From Paraperlucidibaca baekdonensis (GTDB taxonomy: Bacteria; Pseudomonadota; Gammaproteobacteria; Pseudomonadales; Moraxellaceae): a DNA stretch of 64,000 nt. This document shows positions 1-10,417 of the stretch, piece after piece (within the stretch, counting starts at the first letter, position 1; each line of letters starts with the position of its first letter). Under the pieces are notes generated by a model, which did no database searches, had not been told where the DNA came from, and was given only the letters and a program-made list of their open reading frames with translations. The stretch is taken from assembly GCF_003387535.1 (NCBI RefSeq), contig NZ_QUNR01000003.1, positions 186,001-250,000 of the forward strand, in the 5' to 3' direction. Made by a program: the position numbers and the translations under genes.

Positions 1-82
1 CGCGCGCCTTGCCTGTGCTAGTCTTAGGCCGTGATTTTTCCTGGCCAATGACTGTGGCGCGTATGATTTTTTGTGAGTCATT

Positions 83-1108
83 ATGTCTGTGTCGCAGACC
101 CACACCGTAAGCCTTACCTACGTCGAGCGTTTGCTGGCTGGTGCCGCGCGTCAGGGCATGAGCTTGCCCGAATTATTTGCCCACAGCGGTCTTGATTCGG
201 CGCGTGCCAACGAGCGCAATGCCCGCATTAGCAGCACTGAGTTGATTCGCTTGATGCAAGAAGTGATGCGCCGCACCGGCGATGAGTTTATTGGCTTGGC
301 GGCCGATTCGCGCTCCAAGCCCGGCACCTTCTCGATGATGGCGCATGCGGTCATCAATTGCGCAAATCTTGAGCAGGCTATCCGCCGCTCCAGTGCCTTT
401 TATGAGCTGTTTGAAACCCCCACCGTGGTCGATTTGAGCGTTAACCAACACGAGGGTCAGCTGAATTTGTCATTGCGCCGTGATGAGCTGGTTGGCGATA
501 CCATTTTTGAGCTGATGAGCTTTGTCTCCGTGCGCTTTTGGAGCTGGTTGGTGGGTCAGCGTTTAAGCCCGCTGGTGATCGAGTTTGCTTTTGCGCCACC
601 GCCCAGCGCCAACGAATTTGCCAGCCTATTTCGTTGCCCGGTGATTTATGGTGCTGATCATAATGTCATTCGCTTTCCGGCGAGTTGGCTGAGCTTGCCG
701 CTGGCGCAAACGCCGCTGTCATTATCGCGCTTCTTGAAGGATTCGTTGGCGCAAATTATTGCCGGCCGTTCGCGGCCCATGGGCTTGGCCGAGCAGGTGC
801 GCAACCGCTTGAGTTCCGACTATGGCAATGCCTTTCCGGACTTGCCAGAACTCTGCGCTTCCTTGTCGATGACGCCGCAAACCTTGCGTCGCCATTTAAA
901 AGAAGAGGGCACCAGCTACCAGCGCATTAAAGATCAACTACGCGAAGAGGCGGCACGGTTTTATTTAGCCAAACCGGCATTAAGTATCGATGAGATCGCG
1001 CTGATGATGGGCTTCTCCGAAGCCAGCGCCTTTCATCGCGCCTTTAAAAAATGGACAGGCCAAACCCCGGCGAGCTGTCGCCGGCATTTATTAGGACTCT
1101 CTGAATGA
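83..1108 (+). CDS. AraC-family transcriptional regulator
   Basis: DNA-binding regulator of 341 residues. The N-terminal two thirds (about 20-205) resemble the arabinose-binding-like domain (PF12625) of OruR/ArgR-type AraC proteins. The C-terminal 100 residues carry the two helix-turn-helix units of the AraC family: ELCASLSMTPQTLRRHL, then SIDEIALMMGFSEASAF followed by HRAFKKWTGQTP. Its stop overlaps the purU start (ATGA), so the two are probably cotranscribed. The effector is unknown. Nothing before it in the first 82 bases of the window can be called beyond a short leader with GTGAG about 7 bases before the ATG. A second, diverged regulator of the same type lies at 46660-47691. Confidence 0.9.
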   Translation: MSVSQTHTVSLTYVERLLAGAARQGMSLPELFAHSGLDSARANERNARISSTELIRLMQEVMRRTGDEFIGLAADSRSKPGTFSMMAHAVINCANLEQAIRRSSAFYELFETPTVVDLSVNQHEGQLNLSLRRDELVGDTIFELMSFVSVRFWSWLVGQRLSPLVIEFAFAPPPSANEFASLFRCPVIYGADHNVIRFPASWLSLPLAQTPLSLSRFLKDSLAQIIAGRSRPMGLAEQVRNRLSSDYGNAFPDLPELCASLSMTPQTLRRHLKEEGTSYQRIKDQLREEAARFYLAKPALSIDEIALMMGFSEASAFHRAFKKWTGQTPASCRRHLLGLSE

Positions 1109-1962
1109 CCGATACCACCGCTCGCCTGTTAATTAATTGCCCCGATGCGCCAGGCATTGTCAGTGCCGTGTCGAGCTTTTTATTCGCGCATGGCGCCAAT
1201 ATCACTGACCTCGATCAGCACGCCACGGCGCCCACGGGCGGTACGTATTTTATGCGCCTTGAACTGCAAACGGCAGCCATACGCATTGACCGTGAGGCCT
1301 TAGAGGCAGCCTTTGAGGCCGAGGTAGCGAGTCGTTTTCAGATGAGCTGGCAGCTCACTTATGCCGTCGATCGCAAGCGCGTGGCGATCTTGGTGTCGAA
1401 ACACGATCACGCCATGATGGAGCTGCTCTGGCGTTGGTCGCGTGGCACGCTGCCCTGTGAGATTGTTGCGGTGATTAGCAATCATGCGGATTTGCGCGAG
1501 GCGGTCGAGGGCTTTGGCGTGGCCTTTCATCATGTGCCAATAAGCGCCGAGACCAAGGCATTGGCCGAGGCCACGTTGGAAGAAAAACTCAGTGGCGTGG
1601 ATTTGATTGTGTTGGCGCGCTACATGCAAATTCTCAGCGCCGACTTCACGGCGCGTTGGCCGCACCGGATTATCAATATTCATCACTCATTTTTGCCGGC
1701 ATTTGTCGGTGCTAATCCCTACCAGCAGGCCTATGACAAGGGCGTGAAATTGATCGGCGCCACGGCGCATTATGTAACGGCTGACCTCGATCAGGGTCCA
1801 ATCATTGAGCAAGATGTTGAGCGCGTGTCGCATCGCGATGAGGTCGACTCCTTGCGCGACATGGGGCAAGACGTGGAGCGGCAAGTGTTGGCGCGCGCGG
1901 TGCGCTGGCACTTGGAAGATCGCGTGCTGGTGCATGGCACAAAAACTATCGTGTTTGCTTAA
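1105..1962 (+). CDS. purU: Formyltetrahydrofolate deformylase
   Basis: Cytosolic enzyme hydrolysing 10-formyl-THF to formate and THF, which balances one-carbon pools and feeds formate to purine synthesis. It has 285 residues, the usual length. An N-terminal ACT domain (about 5-85, RLLINCPDAPGIVSAVSSF) senses effectors. The C-terminal formyltransferase fold (about 90-285) shows the Asn-His catalytic segment NIHHSFLPAF and the Asp in DLDQGPIIEQ. It overlaps the upstream AraC gene by 4 bases and is 9 bases from the downstream transporter gene, so all three may form one unit. Family assignment is secure. Confidence 0.95.
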   Translation: MTDTTARLLINCPDAPGIVSAVSSFLFAHGANITDLDQHATAPTGGTYFMRLELQTAAIRIDREALEAAFEAEVASRFQMSWQLTYAVDRKRVAILVSKHDHAMMELLWRWSRGTLPCEIVAVISNHADLREAVEGFGVAFHHVPISAETKALAEATLEEKLSGVDLIVLARYMQILSADFTARWPHRIINIHHSFLPAFVGANPYQQAYDKGVKLIGATAHYVTADLDQGPIIEQDVERVSHRDEVDSLRDMGQDVERQVLARAVRWHLEDRVLVHGTKTIVFA

Positions 1963-1971
1963 GGGGCGCGC

Positions 1972-3231
1972 ATGTCACCGTTATCAACCCGGCTAGGCTT
2001 GTTGTTGGCGCTGTATTTGGCGCAAGGCGTGCCATTTGGTGTGTATACGCAGGCCTTGCCGGCAATTTTGCGCAGCTATGACGCGCCGTTATCGCTGATT
2101 AGCCTGAGCGGCTTATTGGCGATTCCTTGGGCGCTGAAAGTGTTTTGGTCACCGATTGTCGATCGCTATTATTGGCCGAGTGTTGGTCATCGCCGCAGTT
2201 GGATTTTGCCGATGAATATCGGCCTCGCCGCGGTCATGGCGGGCCTATGTTTTTTTGATCCCGATAGCCTGCGTGATCCATCCGGTGTGTATTGGCTCTT
2301 TGGCTTCTTATTCTTGGTGAACCTGTTTGCCGCCACGCAAGATATTGCCACCGATGGTTTGGCGGTGCGGATTTTATCGAGTGAAGAGCGCGGCCTCGGC
2401 AATGGCATTCAGGTATCGGCGTATCGCGTTGGCATTATTATTGGCGGCGGTTTGTTGCTTTTAGTACTCGATACGCTGGGTTGGGCACAGGCGTTTATGG
2501 GCCTAACGCTGATGTCGCTGCTGCTGTTGTTGCCCGTGATGTTTTATCGCGAGCCACCGATCTCTGCCGAGGCTTTGGCGGGCTCGCGTGAGTCCTACAG
2601 CGCGGCGTGGGTAAGCTTTTTCAAGCGCCCGGAGTTGGCCGGCTGGATTTGGGTCTTGGTGAGCTACAAAATCGCTGACTCGCTATCGTCGGCCATGGTC
2701 AAGCCGATGATGGTTGATATGGGCATGAGCTTGGCGGAGATTGGCCTACAAGTCAGCATGATCAGCGCCGTGACGACCATTGCCGGTGCCATGCTCGGTG
2801 GCTATTGGCTGCAAAAAATTGGTCGCCGCCACGGACTGTTTTGGTTTGGCGCTTTTCAATGCGTGGCCATTGCCGCCTACGCAATTCCGGCGTTGGGCTA
2901 TGGCCTGGCGGGATTGGCCGCAACCAGCACGGCGGTAGCGATCAATGCCATTGAGCATTTTGCCGGTGGCATGGCCATGGCCGCGCTGCTGTCGGCGGTC
3001 ATGGATCGTGCGCGTCAGGCTCATGCCGGTGTCGATTTCACGCTGCAAGTGAGCTTGCTGGCGATCTTTGGCGGCTCGTTTTATTTGCCTGCGGGGCTTC
3101 TGGCTGAAGCGGTGGGCTATGCCGACCATTTCGTGATTTCAGCAGTGATAGGTGTGCTCATGCTGTATCCGGCTTGGCGTTTTACCCGCGAGCCGCATGA
3201 GCTAAATAACTCGCCACAACCCGCAACCTAA
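1972..3231 (+). CDS. MFS transporter, PAT/AmpG-like family
   Basis: Inner-membrane permease of 419 residues with about 12 hydrophobic segments. The N-terminus ([19 protein letters not shown], then [17 protein letters not shown]) is typical of the peptide-acetyl-CoA transporter branch of the major facilitator superfamily, whose best-known member AmpG imports muropeptides. Several AmpG-like paralogues of unknown substrate exist, so muropeptide import is only one possibility. It follows purU by 9 bases and is followed by a tusA-like gene 10 bases on, which suggests cotranscription. Confidence 0.82.
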   Translation: MSPLSTRLGLLLALYLAQGVPFGVYTQALPAILRSYDAPLSLISLSGLLAIPWALKVFWSPIVDRYYWPSVGHRRSWILPMNIGLAAVMAGLCFFDPDSLRDPSGVYWLFGFLFLVNLFAATQDIATDGLAVRILSSEERGLGNGIQVSAYRVGIIIGGGLLLLVLDTLGWAQAFMGLTLMSLLLLLPVMFYREPPISAEALAGSRESYSAAWVSFFKRPELAGWIWVLVSYKIADSLSSAMVKPMMVDMGMSLAEIGLQVSMISAVTTIAGAMLGGYWLQKIGRRHGLFWFGAFQCVAIAAYAIPALGYGLAGLAATSTAVAINAIEHFAGGMAMAALLSAVMDRARQAHAGVDFTLQVSLLAIFGGSFYLPAGLLAEAVGYADHFVISAVIGVLMLYPAWRFTREPHELNNSPQPAT

Positions 3232-3241
3232 AGGTAGCGCC

Positions 3242-3526
3242 ATGCCTGAGAGTGGACACATAAAATCATCAAGCCGTCCTGATGGGCAAGAGGCGAGCGG
3301 TGCAATAGCGACGCTCGATGCGCGTGGTTTGCGTTGCCCTGAGCCGGTCATGCTGCTGCATAAACGCGTGCGTGAACTGGCCAGTGGTGATGAGCTTGAG
3401 GTATTAGCCAGCGACCCATCCACTACGCGCGATATCCCGAAGTTTTGCCAGTTTTTGGGGCATGAGCTGCTGCTCGCTGAGGCGCCTGAGTCCGGGCTTT
3501 ATCGCTATGTCTTGCGCAAGGGCTGA
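3242..3526 (+). CDS. TusA-family sulfur carrier protein
   Basis: Small cytosolic protein of 94 residues. After a polar N-terminal extension of about 22 residues comes the TusA signature [19 protein letters not shown] with the Cys-Pro motif whose cysteine carries persulfide sulfur. It then continues as [20 protein letters not shown] with a second Cys in [13 protein letters not shown]. Family members pass sulfur to tRNA thiolation or other sulfur pathways. Which pathway applies here is not shown, so no tusA symbol is given. AAGG lies 8 bases before the ATG. Its stop abuts the stop of the convergent MATE gene. Confidence 0.88.
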   Translation: MPESGHIKSSSRPDGQEASGAIATLDARGLRCPEPVMLLHKRVRELASGDELEVLASDPSTTRDIPKFCQFLGHELLLAEAPESGLYRYVLRKG

Positions 3527-4954
3527 CTAGCCGCGCTGCCAGCGCGCCTGCACCGTACGCAAGGTGCGACCGAGTTGCCAGAGCAGCAAGATGCTCGCCA
3601 CGGTAAGCCCCAATACAATGCCCATCCAATAGCCATGTGGCCCCCACGATTGGCCACCGAAAAACTCGGTACTACCGGCCAAATAGCCGACCGGAATCGC
3701 CACGCCCCAGTAGGCAATTAGCGTTAGGCGCATCGGGCTTTTGGTGTCTTGTAAGCCGCGTAAGCAGCCCGCCGCGGCCACTTGCAGAGCATCAACAATT
3801 TGATAAAAAACAGCGAATAACAGCAGCTGTGCCGCCAAGGCGCGCACGTTGAGGTCGTCGGTGTATATCTCGGTAATGGCATGGCGGCCAAACAATAAAA
3901 TCAGCGCCATAAACGCCGCCACACAGGTGGTCGTCATCAGGCCTATGCGGCGCACATGCAAGATCGCGGCATAGTTGCGTGAGCCATAAAACTGCCCCAC
4001 GCGGATGGTCAGTGCGATCGCCATGCTCAGCGGCACCATAAACAAAAAGGAGGTCAGCGACAGCGCGACTTGATGGCCAGCCACGACGAGCGCGCCCTGT
4101 GGACTAATCAATACCGCCACCAAGGCAAAGGTGCTGACTTCAAAAAATATCGCCAAGCCAATCGGCAAGCCAAGCGCGGCAATCGCGTATATCTCAGACC
4201 ATTTTGGCGGCTCCCACGCTTGCATCAAACGCGCATGTTGAAAGCGCCGACTGAGTAGCAAATACACGAGCATGATGCCTGACATCAGCCACAGCACCAC
4301 CGAGGTGGCCCAGCCGCAGCCAGGGCCGCCTAGTGCTGGAACTTGTACTGGCAACCAGGCTAGCCAGCTCACTGATTCGCTGCCGTGTATAAATAAAGTG
4401 TTGAAGAAGACGTTCAGCGATAGGCCGCTAACGCTGATGATCATCACGGGCACGGGCTGATCTTGCGCCTCGCAGTAGCATCGCAGGGCGAAAAATACAC
4501 CGACCGCTGGCATGCCCCACGACACGCCTAATAAATATTGATGAGTCATGTCGCGCAACTCAGGCGGCACATCGAGCCAGTGAAACAGCGGGTAGGCATG
4601 GCGCATGACAAAAAAGCCGAGAACGCCCACCCCAAGTGCTAACCACAGTGCCTGATGGGTGATGCCGGCAATGCGGTGGCGTTGTTGGCCACCATATGCC
4701 TCGGCGACCAATGGCGTAGTGGCCAGCAATATGCCGGTGATCAGCAAAAAGATCGGCAACCAAATGCCCGAACCCACCGCGACCGCCGCGAGGTCGAGTG
4801 GCGACACTTGGCTTGCCATCAGGGTGTCAATAAAGCCATAGGCGGCTTGCGCGAGTTGGCTAAATATAATGGGCGCGGTGAGCAGGCTGAGCGCTTTTAA
4901 TTCCGCGCGTGTTGATAGCGGCGCGGGCTGCGCCTGTGCGTTGCCGGTGCTCAT
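3527..4954 (-). CDS. MATE-family multidrug/Na+ efflux transporter (NorM-like)
   Basis: Inner-membrane antiporter of 475 residues with 12 predicted membrane segments arranged as two MatE halves (start: ELKALSLLTAPIIFSQLAQA; second half from about residue 245). Family members export cationic drugs and dyes against Na+ or H+. The start overlaps the stop of the upstream Nudix gene by 4 bases (ATGA at 4951-4954), so the two are translationally coupled. The substrate cannot be read from sequence. Confidence 0.92.
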   Translation of the reverse strand: MSTGNAQAQPAPLSTRAELKALSLLTAPIIFSQLAQAAYGFIDTLMASQVSPLDLAAVAVGSGIWLPIFLLITGILLATTPLVAEAYGGQQRHRIAGITHQALWLALGVGVLGFFVMRHAYPLFHWLDVPPELRDMTHQYLLGVSWGMPAVGVFFALRCYCEAQDQPVPVMIISVSGLSLNVFFNTLFIHGSESVSWLAWLPVQVPALGGPGCGWATSVVLWLMSGIMLVYLLLSRRFQHARLMQAWEPPKWSEIYAIAALGLPIGLAIFFEVSTFALVAVLISPQGALVVAGHQVALSLTSFLFMVPLSMAIALTIRVGQFYGSRNYAAILHVRRIGLMTTTCVAAFMALILLFGRHAITEIYTDDLNVRALAAQLLLFAVFYQIVDALQVAAAGCLRGLQDTKSPMRLTLIAYWGVAIPVGYLAGSTEFFGGQSWGPHGYWMGIVLGLTVASILLLWQLGRTLRTVQARWQRG

Positions 4955-5808
4955 GCGAGGTGACCGAGTTCGCGGAGCTGAAGGTGTAATTGAGCGCTGC
5001 CATCATGGCCAAAGTAACGTTGCCGCAGCAGGCCATAAATCACCACCAGCGCGGCATCCCAGGTGAAGCGTCCACCGAGGATCAGCATGAGGGCATCTTC
5101 CACGGGCATTAAGCCGGCATGCGCGACTTCGCCATCTTGGTTGAGTGCGCAAAAATGGGCCGGCAAAAAGGCGTCGAACACGTGAATGCACTCATCTTGC
5201 ACGCCCTCGCCAATGCGGCGCGCCACATGCAGCTCGGCACGCGGTGAGGGCACCTGGCGAAACTGCAGGCCGGCCTCTTCCCAAGCTTCGCGCGCGAGAC
5301 CAACGGCCAGGCTTTCGCCGGCGGCAAGTCCGCCGCCAACGAGGTTGTCGAGCTTGCCGGGATCGACAAACTTATGATGACTGCGCTCGGCCACCCAAAT
5401 TTGCATGCCATCGGGACTAGCCAGCCAGCCATTCAGGTGCACTGATTGTGTGGCCATGCCGAGGCTGCGAAAGGCAGCGCGCTCGGTGGTTAGAAAGTTT
5501 TTGCCTTGATGCATCAGCGTCATCGGTTCATCGCGCCAATTTTGCAATAAGCCGCGCTCATGCAGGGCATGCGCCCAGCCTTGCACAATGATGCTGCGAC
5601 CAACGCTGTCGCCGGCCGCGCGCAAGTGCAAGGACTCGCCCTTGCGCACGGCATGCGCGCCGGCGAGCTCGACCAAGGCATCGGCAACCGCGGGGCGTAC
5701 CCAGCCCAGCGCCACGTCATCGATGTGCAGGCGCAACTCATCGGTCGGGCTAAAGCGCGGCATCTGCTGGAGAAATTCGATGACTTCGGCGAGGAGCGGG
5801 TGCGACAT
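4951..5808 (-). CDS. DUF4743 / Nudix hydrolase
   Basis: Cytosolic protein of about 285 residues. An N-terminal DUF4743-type region (about 5-115) precedes a Nudix domain with a perfect box GX5EX7REUXEEXGU (GGLAAGE, then LAREAWEEAGL). This architecture matches the yeast YJR142W/Tnr3 N-terminal group, whose members are known to hydrolyse damaged thiamine diphosphates. That role here is inference. I chose the ATG at 5808; a GTG at 5814 would add two residues. It is coupled to the downstream MATE gene by an ATGA overlap. Confidence 0.87.
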   Translation of the reverse strand: MSHPLLAEVIEFLQQMPRFSPTDELRLHIDDVALGWVRPAVADALVELAGAHAVRKGESLHLRAAGDSVGRSIIVQGWAHALHERGLLQNWRDEPMTLMHQGKNFLTTERAAFRSLGMATQSVHLNGWLASPDGMQIWVAERSHHKFVDPGKLDNLVGGGLAAGESLAVGLAREAWEEAGLQFRQVPSPRAELHVARRIGEGVQDECIHVFDAFLPAHFCALNQDGEVAHAGLMPVEDALMLILGGRFTWDAALVVIYGLLRQRYFGHDGSAQLHLQLRELGHLA

Positions 5809-5915
5809 GAACACGATCTCGTAAAATTTCCCCTAGTGTAGCGAATGCATCGGTGCCATGCCGACTGACAATGGCATACTCGGTCAAGTTTTCTGATTAG
5901 CGAGTCTTTGTCGCC

Positions 5916-7127
5916 ATGTCGCACCGCATGACTGTATTAGCCGATGACATGATGCCCGGCGTTGAAGCGTGTTTGGCGCAATGGCGCGATGCGCAGGGCC
6001 AGGCGCCGCAGTTTCGGCTGCTGCGCAGCGATGGCCGCGACCTAAACGCCGAGTATGTGCAGCAGGCGCAGTTGTTGCTGGTGCGCTCAATAACGCGTGT
6101 TGATGCGGCGCTATTGGCGCAAGCCCCGGCCTTGCGCTTTGTGGGCAGCGCGACCATTGGCCAAGATCACCTCGATCTCGATGCCTTAGCGGCGCGCGCG
6201 GTGGCGTGGTCGACTGCGCCCGGGTGCAATGCGCAAGCGGTGGCGGAATGGGTGTTAGCCACCGTTTTGCGACAAGCGGCGCGCACGCCGGCCATGACCC
6301 TCACGCAATTGCGCGCCAAGCGGGTGGGCGTGATAGGTCTGGGCCACGTTGGGCAGCGTGTGGCGGCCTTGCTGTCGGCGCTCGGTCTGCAGATCTATGG
6401 CTGTGATCCGCTGCTCAGCGCCGCCGAGCGCGCCACCCGCAGCGTGGCGGGCTGGCAAGCTATCGATGCCTTATTGGCGAGCGCCGATATTGTCTGTGTG
6501 CATACGCCATTGACGCGTAGTGGCCCAGCGCCAACGTGGCAAATGCTCAATGCACAGCGCTTAGCACAGCTGCAGCCGGGCGCTTGGCTCATCAACGCCG
6601 GCCGTGGTGATGTGCTTGATGCGCCGGCGTTTATTGAGGCGCAGCGTGCCGATGCTCAACGTGTGGCATTGCTCGATGTGCTGCCCAATGAGCCGCTGCC
6701 AGCGCCGGAGCTGGTAGCGCATTGCCAGCAAGTCAGTCCGCACATTGCCGGACATAGCCTGGAGGGCAAATGGCGCGGCACTTGGCAGATCTGCGCCAAC
6801 GCTGCGGCACATTTTGGCTATCAGCAGGTCGGTGAGCTGGCCGATATCATTCCGGTGCAAGCGCCACCAGCGCTGACCTGGCCGACTGCCGCTGATCCAC
6901 AGGCGGTGGCGCCATATGCCGAACTGATGGCCGCGGTGGTGGATTGCGCGGGCGATGATGCGCGCCTGCGTAGCGCGCTTACTGAGCAGCCAGGTCAAGC
7001 AGCAGCTTTCGATGCCCTGCGCAAGCACTACGCCACGCGCAGAGAAATCGCCGCGCATCGCCTGAGTGGTGTGCCCAATGACTCGTCAGCGCAGCAACTA
7101 CTTACCGCGCTCGGCTTCAGCTGTTAG
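5916..7127 (+). CDS. pdxB: Erythronate-4-phosphate dehydrogenase
   Basis: NAD-dependent 2-hydroxyacid dehydrogenase of 403 residues, second step of DXP-dependent pyridoxal phosphate synthesis in gammaproteobacteria. Visible features: the RSITRVD segment near residue 50, the Rossmann glycine motif GVIGLGHVGQRV, and the catalytic Arg (INAGRGDVLD), Glu (LDVLPNEPLP) and His (SPHIAGHSLEGK). A C-terminal dimerisation region of about 120 residues separates PdxB from other family members. An alternative start is the ATG at 5928. It stands alone, divergent from the Nudix gene. Confidence 0.93.
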   Translation: MSHRMTVLADDMMPGVEACLAQWRDAQGQAPQFRLLRSDGRDLNAEYVQQAQLLLVRSITRVDAALLAQAPALRFVGSATIGQDHLDLDALAARAVAWSTAPGCNAQAVAEWVLATVLRQAARTPAMTLTQLRAKRVGVIGLGHVGQRVAALLSALGLQIYGCDPLLSAAERATRSVAGWQAIDALLASADIVCVHTPLTRSGPAPTWQMLNAQRLAQLQPGAWLINAGRGDVLDAPAFIEAQRADAQRVALLDVLPNEPLPAPELVAHCQQVSPHIAGHSLEGKWRGTWQICANAAAHFGYQQVGELADIIPVQAPPALTWPTAADPQAVAPYAELMAAVVDCAGDDARLRSALTEQPGQAAAFDALRKHYATRREIAAHRLSGVPNDSSAQQLLTALGFSC

Positions 7128-7218
7128 CATGCGAAAAAATTTGTCACAGCCATCAGCTCATGGCTTTCACAAAGGCTAGAGAGCCAGCCCAAGACTGGCC
7201 GTTTAAGAGTTCTGACGT

Positions 7219-8646
7219 ATGTTAAATACCTTTGTTATTGCCTATTTAGTGGTGTCGATTGCCATTGGCTTGTTGGCTACTTTACGCGTGAAAAACTCAC
7301 ACGACTTCGTCTCTGCTGGTCGCAGTTTGCCGCTGAGTGTGGTCACCGCCACCATGTTTGCCACGTGGTTTGGCTCCGAGTCGATTCTCGGTGCGCCGTC
7401 GTATTTTCTCGAAGAAGGTTTAGGCGGCATTGTTGCCGACCCGTTTGGCGCGGCCTTTTGCTTGATTTTCGCGGGCATGTTTTTTGCGCGCGCGCTGTAT
7501 CGGCGTAACCTGCTGACCATTGGCGACTTTTTCCGTGAGCGCTATGGCCGTGAGGCGGAGGTGATCACCTCGGTGGCCATCATGCTCTCGTATTTGGGTT
7601 GGGTGTCGGCACAAATGATCGCGCTCGGCGTGATATTCAGTAGCTTAAGCGGCGGGAGCATCAGTCACGATGAGGGCATTTTAATCGGCTCAGCCATCGT
7701 GATTTTCTACACCATGTTTGGCGGTATGTGGTCAGTGGCGATCACCAGTTTTGTGCAAATGATCATCATCATTGTCGCGCTCGTATTGATCACGTATGTA
7801 GTGGCTGGTGATGCCGGCGGCGTTATGGTTGTCGTCGATCACGCCAATGCTGCTGGCAAGTTCGACAATTTCTGGCCCGAGATGAGCACGGCTTCGTGGC
7901 TGGCGTGGATAGGCGCGTTCGTGACCTTGGCACTGGGTTCGATTCCGCAGCAAGATGTCTTTCAGCGTATGAATACCGCAAAAAATGAGCACATTGCTCA
8001 ATACGGCGCGATTTTTGGCGGCGTCGGCTATTTGCTATTTTGCATGGTGCCGCTGTTTTTGACCTATGCCGCGGTGGTCATCGACCCCGACATGGTGGCG
8101 CGCGTGATGGCGGAAGATGCGCAGCAGGTGTTGCCGACGTTTATTCAGAATGACTTGCCGCTGATTATGCAGGTATTGTTTTTCGGCGCGCTGCTCTCGG
8201 CGATTATGTCGACGGCATCGGGCACTTTGCTCGCGCCATCGACAGTGTTTACCGAAAACTTACTCAAGCCTTTACTGCCTGAGCAAAACGACAAGCAGTT
8301 TTTATTCATGTAGCGCGCGGTGGTGTTGGTGTTTGGTGCGTTTATTAGTTGGTATGCCATGCAGTCCGATGCCAGCATTTTCGAGATGGTGGAAGATGCT
8401 TACAAGGTCACGCTGGTGGCGGTGTTTGTGCCGCTCACGGCGGGGATTTATTGGTCGCGGGCTAACCGCGCCGGTGCGCTGACGGCCATGGCGGCGGGCA
8501 TTGCCGTGTGGTTAGGTTGCGAGGCTTTTGCCGTCGACAGCATCTGGCCGCCGCAGTTGGCGGGCCTAGTGGCGAGCATGGTGGGTATGTGGTTTGGCTC
8601 GCTGTTTTTGGCGCGGCTGCTGCCATCGCCCGAGGGTGCGCGTTAA
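7219..8646 (+). pseudogene. Sodium:solute symporter (SSS) gene with in-frame TAG
   Basis: The frame encodes a complete SSS-family permease of about 475 codons, but codon 365 (8311-8313) is TAG. The upstream part (7219-8313, 364 residues) has the N-terminal membrane segments and SSS features (SAGRSLPLSVVTATMFATWFGSESILGA split around residues 32-60; ALGSIPQQDVFQRM). The downstream part (8314-8643, 110 residues) resumes in the same frame without indel: RAVVLVFGAFISWYAM, then EDAYKVTLVAVFVPL. No ribosome-binding site precedes the GTG at 8320. Options are a nonsense mutation, a sequencing error or readthrough. A truncated protein would lack the last three or so membrane helices and probably not work. 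Confidence 0.8.
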
Positions 8647-8679
8647 GGCGCGCTTTTGCGGCAGTCCGTTCTTACTACT

Positions 8680-9306
8680 TTAGGCCTCGGGCATTTCCGG
8701 TAAGGCAAATGCCGACTGCCAACGATTGACGATCCCGCAAAACAGCTCAGCGGTGACTTGCGCATCGTAGAGTGCCGAATGCGCCTCGCTCTGATCAAAA
8801 TCAATGCCCGCTGCCGCACAGGCGCGCGCGAGCACGGTTTGGCCATAAGCCAAGCCTGCCAATGACACCGTGTCGAATACCGAAAATGGGTGAAAGGGGT
8901 TTTGATTTTTCAGGCTTTGCCGATCCACTGCGGCATTAATGTGCGCCAAGTCAAAGCCAGCATTGTGACCGACCAAAATGCAGCGTTTGCAGCCCGCGTC
9001 TTTTTGCGCGGCTTTCACGGCCGCAAAAATATCGCGCAGGCCATCGGCTTCAGTCACTGCCAAGCGCAGCGGATGATGCGGGTTAATGCCATTGAATTTG
9101 AGAGCGGCAGAGTCGAGCGCGAGGCCAGGTTCGGGCGTGAGATGCGCATGATGGCGCGCGACCGGCTGCCAGTTGCCGTGCTCATCGGGCAGTACAATAA
9201 CGGCAGCGACCTCTAGCAGAGCATGCGTGCCGGCATCGAAACCGGCGGTTTCGACATCAACCACCACTGGTAAAAAACCACGAAATCTATCCTTGGCGGC
9301 GATCAT
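8680..9306 (-). CDS. rnt: Ribonuclease T
   Basis: 3'-to-5' exoribonuclease of the DEDD family, about 208 residues, which trims tRNA and other stable RNA 3' ends and removes the terminal A of tRNA. The four acidic residues and the exonuclease His are visible: Asp and Glu in [13 protein letters not shown], Asp in [11 protein letters not shown], and His/Asp in [16 protein letters not shown]. The ATG at 9306 is chosen because it overlaps the pyrC stop (ATGA); a TTG at 9321 would add five residues. It is cotranscribed behind pyrC. Confidence 0.93.
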   Translation of the reverse strand: MIAAKDRFRGFLPVVVDVETAGFDAGTHALLEVAAVIVLPDEHGNWQPVARHHAHLTPEPGLALDSAALKFNGINPHHPLRLAVTEADGLRDIFAAVKAAQKDAGCKRCILVGHNAGFDLAHINAAVDRQSLKNQNPFHPFSVFDTVSLAGLAYGQTVLARACAAAGIDFDQSEAHSALYDAQVTAELFCGIVNRWQSAFALPEMPEA

Positions 9307-10343
9307 GCCTCGACCTGCCAAGCCAGCAACTCACCGGCGCGCACGGGGATGACCTGATGCTCACCGAAGGGATAGCTAGCCGGCACCGTCCAGTCTTTAC
9401 GCACCAAGGTGATGGTGTCGCGGTGGCGCGGTAGACCGTAAAAATCCGCGCCAAAATGGCTGGCGAAACCCTCAAGCTTATCGAGCGCATTCGCCGCCTC
9501 GAAGACTTCGGCGTAGAGCTCAATGGCGGCATGCGCGGTATAGGCGCCGGCACAGCCACATGCGGCTTCTTTCGCGCCTTGCGCGTGCGGGGCACTATCG
9601 GTGCCTAAAAAGAACTTCGCGCTGCCACTGGTGGCGGCCTCAATCAGTGCTGCCTGATGGCGACTGTGCTTAAGAATCGGCAAGCAGTAGTAGTGCGGAC
9701 GAATGCCGCCAGCGAGCATGTGATTGCGATTAAACAGCAAATGATGCGCGGTGATGGTCGCGGCAATATGCGCTGGCGCCTCGCGAACAAATTCAACGGC
9801 ATCGGCGGTGGTGATGTGCTCGAGCACCACGCGTAGGGTCGGGTGGCGAGCCACCAGCGGCTTCAAAATCGTGTCAATAAAGACCTTCTCACGCGCGAAA
9901 ATATCGATCTCGCTGTGCGTGACTTCGCCGTGAATGAGCAGCGGCATACCGCAGGCGGCCATCTCGGCCAGCACCGCATCGACGTTGCTTACATCGGTGA
10001 CGCCCGATTGTGAGTTCGTGGTGGCGCCGGCGGGGTAGAGCTTCACGGCATGCACATAGCCACAGGCTTTGGCGCGGCGAATATCATCGACCGTGGTGCC
10101 CTCGGTGAGGTAGAGCACCATCAGTGGCTCAAAAGCGCTGCCCGCTGGGCGGGCGGCCAAGATACGCTCGCGATAAGCGCCGGCTTGTTCGGGCGTAACC
10201 GCCGGTGGCAGCAAATTCGGCATGACAATGGCACGACCAAAATAGCGCGCCATCGCCGGCACGGTGTCAGCCAATGCCGCGCCATCGCGTAAATGCACAT
10301 GCCAATCGTCGGGGCGGGCAATGGTCAGGGTGGTTTCTGGCAT
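9303..10343 (-). CDS. pyrC: Dihydroorotase
   Basis: Zinc amidohydrolase closing carbamoyl-aspartate to dihydroorotate in pyrimidine synthesis. The protein is 346 residues from the ATG at 10343, matching class II bacterial PyrC. Metal ligands: HxH in [10 protein letters not shown], the carbamylated Lys in [14 protein letters not shown], the His residues in LLIHGEVTH and VLEHITT, and the Asp in [15 protein letters not shown] at 10403 would extend it by 20 poorly typical residues, so it is not used. It is coupled to rnt. Confidence 0.93.
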   Translation of the reverse strand: MPETTLTIARPDDWHVHLRDGAALADTVPAMARYFGRAIVMPNLLPPAVTPEQAGAYRERILAARPAGSAFEPLMVLYLTEGTTVDDIRRAKACGYVHAVKLYPAGATTNSQSGVTDVSNVDAVLAEMAACGMPLLIHGEVTHSEIDIFAREKVFIDTILKPLVARHPTLRVVLEHITTADAVEFVREAPAHIAATITAHHLLFNRNHMLAGGIRPHYYCLPILKHSRHQAALIEAATSGSAKFFLGTDSAPHAQGAKEAACGCAGAYTAHAAIELYAEVFEAANALDKLEGFASHFGADFYGLPRHRDTITLVRKDWTVPASYPFGEHQVIPVRAGELLAWQVEA

Positions 10344-10417
10344 GAGAAGACTCGTCAACGGCGGCAAAGACGCATAGGCTAACGGATGCCGAGCCATCGG
10401 CAAAGACGGAGTGAGTG

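Noticed and set aside
7147-7190. Small hairpins (AGCCAT/ATGGCT and GCCAG/CTGGC) after pdxB
   Set aside because: Short stems without a T-run; not enough to call a terminator.
8320-8646. Separate small membrane protein starting at GTG 8320
   Set aside because: No ribosome-binding site, and it continues the symporter in the same frame; treated as the distal part of the broken gene.
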